This document shows, one piece after another, positions 58,134 to 64,000 of a stretch of 64,000 bases of DNA (positions are counted from its first letter, which is position 1; each line of letters starts with the position of its first letter). Both the position numbers and the translations under genes were made by a program. The DNA is from Halictus rubicundus (taxonomy: Eukaryota > Arthropoda > Insecta > Hymenoptera > Halictidae): NCBI RefSeq assembly GCF_050948215.1, contig NW_027488966.1:115695-179694 (forward strand). The letters are read 5' to 3'. Under the pieces are notes generated by a model. That model did not search any database, was not told the DNA's origin, and saw only the letters and a program-made list of their open reading frames with translations.

Positions 58134-60018
58134 TGATAGGATAGGATAGAGGATAGGATAAGATAGAGGATAGGATAGGATAGAGGATAGGATAGGGGAT
58201 TGGATAGGATAGAGGATAGGATAGGATAGAGGATAGGATAGGATAGAGGATACGATAGGATAGGATAGAGAATAGGATAGGATAGAGGATAGGACAGGAC
58301 AGAGGATAGGACAGGACAGAGGATAGGATAGGATAGAGGATAGGATAGAGGATACGATAGGAATGAGGATAGGATAGAGAATAGGATAGGATAGAGGATA
58401 GGGGATTGGATCGGATACAGGATAGGAGACGATAGAGGATAGGATAGTATAGAGGATAGGATAGGATAGACGATATGATAGGATAGAGGATAGGATACGA
58501 TAGAGGATAGGATATGGTAGAGGATAGGATAGGATATAAGATTGGATCGGATAGAGGATAGGATAGAGGATAGGATAGGATAGAGGATAGGATAGGATAG
58601 AGGATAGGATAGGATAGAGGATAGGATAGGATAGAGGATAGGATAGGATAGAGGATAGGATAGGGTAGAGGATAGGATAGGATAGAGGATAGGATAGGAT
58701 AGATGATAGGATAGGATAGAGGATAGGATAAGATAGAGGATAGGATAGGATAGAGGATAGGATAGGGGATTGGATAGGGTAGAGGATAGGATACGATAGA
58801 GTATAGGATAGGATAGAGGATATGATAGGATAGAGGATAGGATAGGATAGAGGATAGGATAGGATAGAGGATAGGATAGGATAGAGGATTGGATAGGATA
58901 AAGCATAGGATAGGATAGAGGATAGGATAGGATAGATTATAGGAAAGGATAGAGGATAGGATAGAGGATAGCATAGGATAGAGGATGGGATAGGATAGGA
59001 TAGAGGATAGGATAGGATAGAGGATAGGATAGGATAGAGCATAGGATACGATAGAGGATAGGATATTATAGAGGATAGGATAGGACAGAGGATTGGATAG
59101 GATAGAGGATAGGATAGAGAATATGATACGGTACACGATAGGGGATTGGATCGGATACAGGATAGGAGGCGGTACAGGATAGGATATAATAGGATAGAGA
59201 ATAGGATAGGATAGAGGATAGGATAGGATAGAGGATAGGATGGGTGAAGGATAGGATAGGATAGAGGATAGGATAGGATAGAGGATAGGATAGGATAGAG
59301 GATAGGATAGGATAGAGGATAGGATGGGATGAAGGATAGGATAGGATAGAGGATAGGATAGGATACAGGATAGGATAGGATAGAGGATAGGATAGGATAG
59401 AGGATAGGATTGGATAGAGGATTTCATAGGGGATTGGATAGGATAGATGATAGGAGACGATAGAGGATAGGATAGGGTAGAGGATAGGATAGGATAGAGG
59501 ATAGGATAGGATAGAGGATAGGATAGGATAGAGGATAAGATAGGATAGAGGATAGGATAGGGTAAATGATAGGATTGGTTATAGGATAGGATAGGATAGT
59601 GGATAGGATAGGATGGATGATAGTATAGAGGATAGAATAAAGTAATGGATGGGATAGAGAATATTATAGCATAGAGGATAGGATAGGACAGAGGATAGGA
59701 TAGGATAGAGGATAGGATAGGATAGAGGATAGGATAGGATAGAGGATAGGATAGGATAGAGGATAGGATAGGATAGAGGATAGGATAGGATAGAGGATAG
59801 GATAGGATAGAGGATAAGATAGGGTAGAGGATAGGATAGAGGATAGGATAGGATAGAGGATAGGATAGGATACAGGATAGGATACGATAGAGGATAAGAT
59901 AGGATAGAGGATAGGATAGAGGATAGGATAGGATAGAGGATAGGATAGGATAGAGGATAGGATAGGATAGAGGATAGGATAGGATAGAGGATAGGATAGG
60001 ATAGAGGATAGGATAGGA
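58131..60018 (+). repeat. Duplicated segment, right copy (partner 52883-54720)
   Basis: Right-hand partner of the 5.25-5.30-kb-offset duplication. After about 60018 it continues as pure 17-bp units, whereas the left copy enters a run of 12-bp units. Both copies retain GGGTAAATGATAGG and GGTTATAGGATAGG just before AAAGTAATGG. Confidence 0.8.
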
Positions 60019-60248
60019 TAGAGGATAGGATAGGATAGAGGATAGGATAGGATAGAGGATAGGATAGGATAGAGGATAGGATAGGATAGAGGATAGGATA
60101 GGATAGAGGATAGGATAGGATAGAGGATAGGATAGGATAGAGGATAGGATAGGATAGAGGATAGGATAGGATAGAGGATAGGATAGGATAGAGGATAGGA
60201 TAGGATAGAGGATAGGATAGGATAGAGGATAGGATAGGATAGAGGATA
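59921..60248 (+). repeat. Perfect consensus run, ~19 units of 17 bp
   Basis: About 328 bp of exact 17-bp repetition without a visible substitution, ended by GATAAGATAGGG at 60249. Comparable exact runs follow within 60.55-60.73 kb, 60.78-60.95 kb and 61.02-61.27 kb. Purity of this kind indicates the most recently homogenised or expanded part of the window. Confidence 0.85.
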
Positions 60249-61649
60249 AGATAGGGTAGAGGATAGGATAGAGGATAGGATAGAGGATAGGATAGGATAG
60301 AGGATAGGATAGGATAGAGTATAGGATAGGATAGAGGATAGGATAGAGGACAGGATAGAGGATAGAATAGGATAGAGGATAGGATAGAGGATAGGATAGA
60401 GGATAGGATAGGATAGAGGATAGGATGGTACACACGATAGGATAGGATAGAGGATAGGATATGATAGAGGATAGGATAGGATAGAGGAGAGGATAGGATA
60501 GAGGATATGATAGGAAAGAGGATAGGATAGGGTAGAGGATAGGATAGGGTAGAGGATAGGATAGGGTAGAGGATAGGATAGGATAGAGGATAGGATAGGA
60601 TAGAGGATAGGATAGGATAGAGGATAGGATAGGATAGAGGATAGGATAGGATAGAGGATAGGATAGGATAGAGGATAGGATAGGATAGAGGATAGGATAG
60701 GATAGAGGATAGGATAGGATAGAGGATAAGATAGGATAGAGGATAGGATAGCATAGAGGATAGATAGGGATAGAGGATAGGATAGGATAGAGGATAGGAT
60801 AGGATAGAGGATAGGATAGGATAGAGGATAGGATAGGATAGAGGATAGGATAGGATAGAGGATAGGATAGGATAGAGGATAGGATAGGATAGAGGATAGG
60901 ATAGGATAGAGGATAGGATAGGATAGAGGATAGGATAGGATAGAGGATACGATAGGATAGAGGATAGGATAGGGTAGAGGATAGGATAGGGTAGAGGATA
61001 GAATAGGATAGAGGATAGGATAGGATAGAGGATAGGATAGGATAGAGGATAGGATAGGATAGAGGATAGGATAGGATAGAGGATAGGATAGGATAGAGGA
61101 TAGGATAGGATAGAGGATAGGATAGGATAGAGGATAGGATAGGATAGAGGATAGGATAGGATAGAGGATAGGATAGGATAGAGGATAGGATAGGATAGAG
61201 GATAGGATAGGATAGAGGATAGGATAGGATAGAGGATAGGATAGGATAGAGGATAGGATAGGATAGAGGATAAGATAGGGTAGAGGATAGGATAGAGGAT
61301 AGGATAGGATAGAGGATAGGATAGGATAGAGGATAGGATAGGATACAGGATAGGATACGATAGAGGATAAGATAGGATAGAGGATAGGATAGAGGATAGG
61401 ATAGGATAGAGGATAGGATAGGATAGAGGATAGGATAGGATAGAGGATAGGATAGAGGATAGGATAGAGGATAGGATAGGATAGAGGATAGGATGGGATA
61501 CACGATAGGATAGGATAGAGGATAGGATAGGATAGAGGATAGGATGGGATACACGATAGGATAGGATAGAGGATAGGATATGATAGAGGATAGGATAGGA
61601 TAGAGGAGAGGATAGGATAGAGGATATGATAGGAAAGAGGATAGGATAG

Positions 61650-62363
61650 GATAGAGCATAGGATAGGATAGAGGATAGGATAGAGGATAGGATAGAGGAT
61701 AGGATAGAGGATAGGATATAATAGAGGATAGGATAGGATAGAGGATAGGATAGGATAGAGGATAGGATAGGATAGAGGATAGGATAGAATAGATGATAGG
61801 ATAGAGGATAGGATAGGATAGAGGATAGGATAGGACAGAGGATAGGCTAGGATAGAGGATAGGATAGGATAGAGGATAGGATAGGATAGAGGATAGGATA
61901 GGATAGAGGATAGGATAGGATAGAGGATAGGATAGGATAGAGGATAGGATAGGATAGAGGATAGGATAGGATACAGGATAGGATAGGATAAAGGATAGGA
62001 AAGGATTGAGGATAGGATATGTTAGAGGATAGGAAAGAGGATAGGATATAATACAGTATAGGATAGGATAGAGGATACGATATGTTAGAGGATAGGAAAG
62101 AGGATAGGATATAATACAGTATAAGATAGGATTGAGTATAGGATAGGATAGAGGATAGGATAGGATAGAGGATAGGATAGGATACAGAATAGGATAGGAT
62201 AGAGGATAGGATAGGGTAAAGGATAGGATTGGTTAGAGGATAGGATAGGATAGTGGATAGCATAGGATGGATGATAGTATAGAGGATAGAATAAAGTAAT
62301 GGATGGGATAGAGAATATTATAACATAGAGGATAGGATAGGAGAGAGGATAGGATAGGATAGA
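61650..62363 (+). repeat. 714-bp segment, second copy (partner 57420-58133)
   Basis: Partner at offset -4230. It is followed by consensus units and then by domain-B sequence from about 62.76 kb. Confidence 0.85.
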
Positions 62364-62760
62364 GGATAGGATAGGATAGAGGATAGGATAGGATAGAGGA
62401 TAGGATAGGATAGAGGATAGGATAGGATAGAGGATAGGATAGGATAGAGGATAGGATAGGATAGAGGATAGGATAGGATAGAGGATAGGATAGGATAGAG
62501 GATAGGATAGGATAGAGGATAGGATAGGATAGAGGATAGGATAGGATAGAGGATAGAATAGGGTAGAGGATAGGATAGGATAGAGGATAGGATAGGATAG
62601 AGGATAGGATAGGGTAGAGGATAGGATAGGATAGAGGATAGGATAGGATAGAGGATAGGATAGGATAGAGGATAGGATAAGACGGAGGATAAGATAGGAT
62701 AGAGGATAGGATAGGATAGAGGATAGGATATGATAGAGGATAGGATAGGATAGAAGATAG

Positions 62761-63994
62761 GATTGGATAGCGGATATCATAGGGGATTGGATAGGATAGA
62801 TGATAGAAGACGATAGAGGATAGGATTGGATAGAGGATAGGATAGGATAGATGATATTATCGGAAAGAGGAATGGATATGATAGAGGATACGATATTATA
62901 GAGGATAGGATAGGACATAGGATTGGATAGGATAGAGGATAGGATAGAGAATATGATACGGTAGACGATAGGGGATTGGATCGGATACAGGATAGGAGGC
63001 GGTACAGGATAGGATATAATAGGATAGAGAATAGGATAGGATAGAGGATAGGTTAGGATAGAGGATAGGATAGGATAGAGGATAGAATAGGGTAGAGGAT
63101 AGGATAGGATAGACGATAGGATAAGATAGAGGATAGGATAGGATAGAGGATAGGATAGGATAGAGGATAGGATAGGGATTGGATAGGATAGAGGATAGGA
63201 TACGATAGAGGATAGGATAGGATAGAGGATACGATAGGATAGGATAGAGAATAGGATAGGATAGAGGATAGGACAGGACAGAGGATAGGATAGGATAGAG
63301 GTTAGGATAGGATAGAGGATAGGATAGGATAGAGGATAGGATAGGGTAGAGGATAGGATAGGATAGAGGATAGGATAGGATAGAGGATAGGATAGGATAG
63401 AGGATAGGATAGGATAGAGGATAGGATTGGATAGAGGATATCATAGGGGATTGGATAGGATAGATGATAGGAGACGATAGAGGACAGGATAGGATAGAGG
63501 ATAGGATAGGATAGAAGATAGGATAGGATAGATGATAGGATAGGATAGAGGATAGGATAAGACAGAGGATAAGATAGGATAGAGGATAGGATATGATAGA
63601 GGATAGGATATGATAGAGGATAGGATAGGATAGAAGATAGGATCGGATAGAGGATAGGATAGAGGATTGGATAGGATAGAGGATAGGATAAGATAGAGGA
63701 TAGGATAGGATAGAGGATAGGATAGAGGATAGGATACGATAGAGGATAGGATAGGATAGAGGATAGGATAGGATAGAGGATAGGATAGGATAGAGGATAG
63801 GATTGGATAGCGGATATCATAGGGGATTGGATAGGATAGATGATAGAAGACGATAGAGGATAGGATAGGATAGAGGATAGGATAGGATAGATGATATTAT
63901 CGGAAAGAGGAAAGGATATGATAGAGGATACGATATTATAGAGGATAGGATAGGACATAGGATTGGATAGGATAGAGGATAGGATAGAGAATAT
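62761..63994 (+). repeat. Terminal return to domain-B haplotype sequence
   Basis: GCGGATATC at 62770 and GGCGGTAC at 62998 match 37705 and 37933 at offset 25065, and the match runs to about 63170. From about 63180 the sequence instead follows 48.95-49.76 kb; GGACAGG at 63482 corresponds to 49251 (offset 14231). At 63174 one G is missing, giving ATAGGGATTGG for ATAGGGGATTGG, close to the switch point. The segment is therefore a mosaic of two domain-B copies. Confidence 0.78.
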
Positions 63995-64000
63995 ATCAAA
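63995..64000. other. Possible edge of the satellite array
   Basis: Other modules read GAGAATATGATACGG here. This copy reads GAGAATAT and then ATCAAA, leaving the match at 63995. ATCAAA does not fit any unit variant seen elsewhere. Six bases cannot show what follows: it may be unique flanking DNA, an inserted element, or a sequence or assembly join. Confidence 0.5.

Larger units (their letters stand above)
52601..62760 (+). repeat. Domain C: AAAGTAATGG / ATGTTAGAGG subfamily
   Basis: A distinct domain with few GGCGGTAC modules (53903, 59168). Its markers are AAAGTAATGGATGGG at 54358, 56092, 56771, 58063, 59639 and 62293, with a one-base-shorter TAAGTAATGG near 55443, and ATGTTAGAGG at 55170, 55233, 55818, 55881, 56560, 57789, 57852, 62019 and 62082. 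GATGGATGATAG and GAGAATATTATARCATAG flank the first marker. Stretches between the markers are unusually pure consensus. GAGCATAGGATACGATAG variants typical of block A reappear at 53.2-53.8 and 59.0 kb. Confidence 0.85.
2917..63005 (+). repeat. GGCGGTAC module, 43 occurrences
   Basis: GGCGGTAC starts at 2917, 3538, 9880, 10501, 15659, 16693, 17868, 18227, 18875, 20496, 21013, 21726, 22748, 24289, 25493, 26379, 27850, 29661, 31052, 31998, 33025, 34227, 35244, 36516, 37933, 38394, 39168, 39510, 40947, 41289, 42588, 44149, 45195, 46739, 48135, 48669, 49807, 50149, 51246, 52367, 53903, 59168 and 62998. It is always in the plus orientation and within the same wider context. It is the least unit-like sequence in the window and the main place where C occurs. 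It may be a retained older monomer, a protein-binding box, or an accumulation of neutral changes copied by duplication; the sequence alone does not decide. Confidence 0.88.
1..63994 (+). repeat. Satellite array of a 17-bp unit, (GGATA)x3-GA
   Basis: The whole tract is built from the 17-bp unit GGATAGGATAGGATAGA in one orientation, with no inversion seen. Base content of the unit is 7 G, 7 A, 3 T and no C. Variant units carry mainly single substitutions: either G of a GG doublet changed (AAGATA, ACGATA, ATGATA; AGAATA, AGCATA, AGTATA), GGATA to GGGTA, GGTTA or GGAAA, and occasional whole-pentamer gains or losses. It continues beyond the left edge. Tens of kilobases of a short tandem unit with higher-order structure is typical of eukaryotic constitutive heterochromatin. 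The family is not one I recognise, so chromosomal location and species are left open. Confidence 0.98.

Noticed and set aside
1..63994. Plus-strand coding
   Set aside because: TAG falls at positions 4, 9 and 14 of the 17-mer, which are three different phases, so all three frames meet a stop within one unit.
1..63994. Telomeric repeat tract, because of the G-rich, C-free strand and TAGGA core
   Set aside because: The TAGGA core is not a telomere motif I know, units carry block-wise copied variants that telomerase would not make, and the G-rich strand appears to run into other sequence at its 3' side at 63995.
1..63994. Microsatellite (GATA)n of the Bkm type
   Set aside because: The core here is a GGATA pentamer punctuated by GA at 17-bp pitch, not a GATA tetramer; no long run of GATAGATAGATA was found.
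1..63994. Promoter, terminator or ribosome-binding signals (GAGG and AGGAGG strings, ATAATA strings)
   Set aside because: These strings are direct by-products of the repeat and recur hundreds of times without any gene next to them.

Overview
The window is one uninterrupted tract of satellite DNA. I see no gene, RNA gene, transposon, CRISPR array or other unique sequence until the last six bases. The basic unit is 17 bp, (GGATA)x3 followed by GA, giving roughly 3,700 units head to tail in one orientation. Unit length varies in 5-bp steps (7, 12, 17, 22 and 27 bp), so the grammar is (GGATA)n-GA with n from 1 to 5. The plus strand is almost only G, A and T, and C appears only in variant units. 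A tract of this size and hierarchy points to a eukaryotic heterochromatic satellite (centromeric, pericentromeric, subtelomeric or sex-chromosome). I do not recognise the family and cannot name the species.

Layout, from variants I could follow by eye. (1) 1-12850: two tandem copies of a ~7-kb higher-order block, offset exactly 6963 bp over the first ~4.4 kb and marked by GGATCCGAAAGG variants. (2) 12851-14450: a transition with a small GATATTGTAGAGG subfamily. (3) 14451-52600: a long domain built around a recurring divergent module containing GGCGGTAC, with several generations of nested duplication. (4) 52601-62760: a different subfamily marked by AAAGTAATGG and ATGTTAGAGG, including the purest 17-bp runs of the window. 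(5) 62761-63994: a return to domain 3 sequence. At 63995 the repeat stops matching its other copies, so this may be the array edge.

The complement of the 17-bp unit has no stop codon in any frame, and 17 is not a multiple of 3. The minus strand therefore reads as very long 'proteins' of a 17-residue repeat (YPILSSILSYPLSYPIL). I treat all of these as artefacts of composition and annotate no CDS. The biology on offer is the history of the array: nested duplications, linked variant haplotypes, quantal unit lengths and strong strand asymmetry. Coordinates of sub-blocks come from manual matching of rare variants. Offsets quoted as exact were checked at several markers; block edges are approximate.
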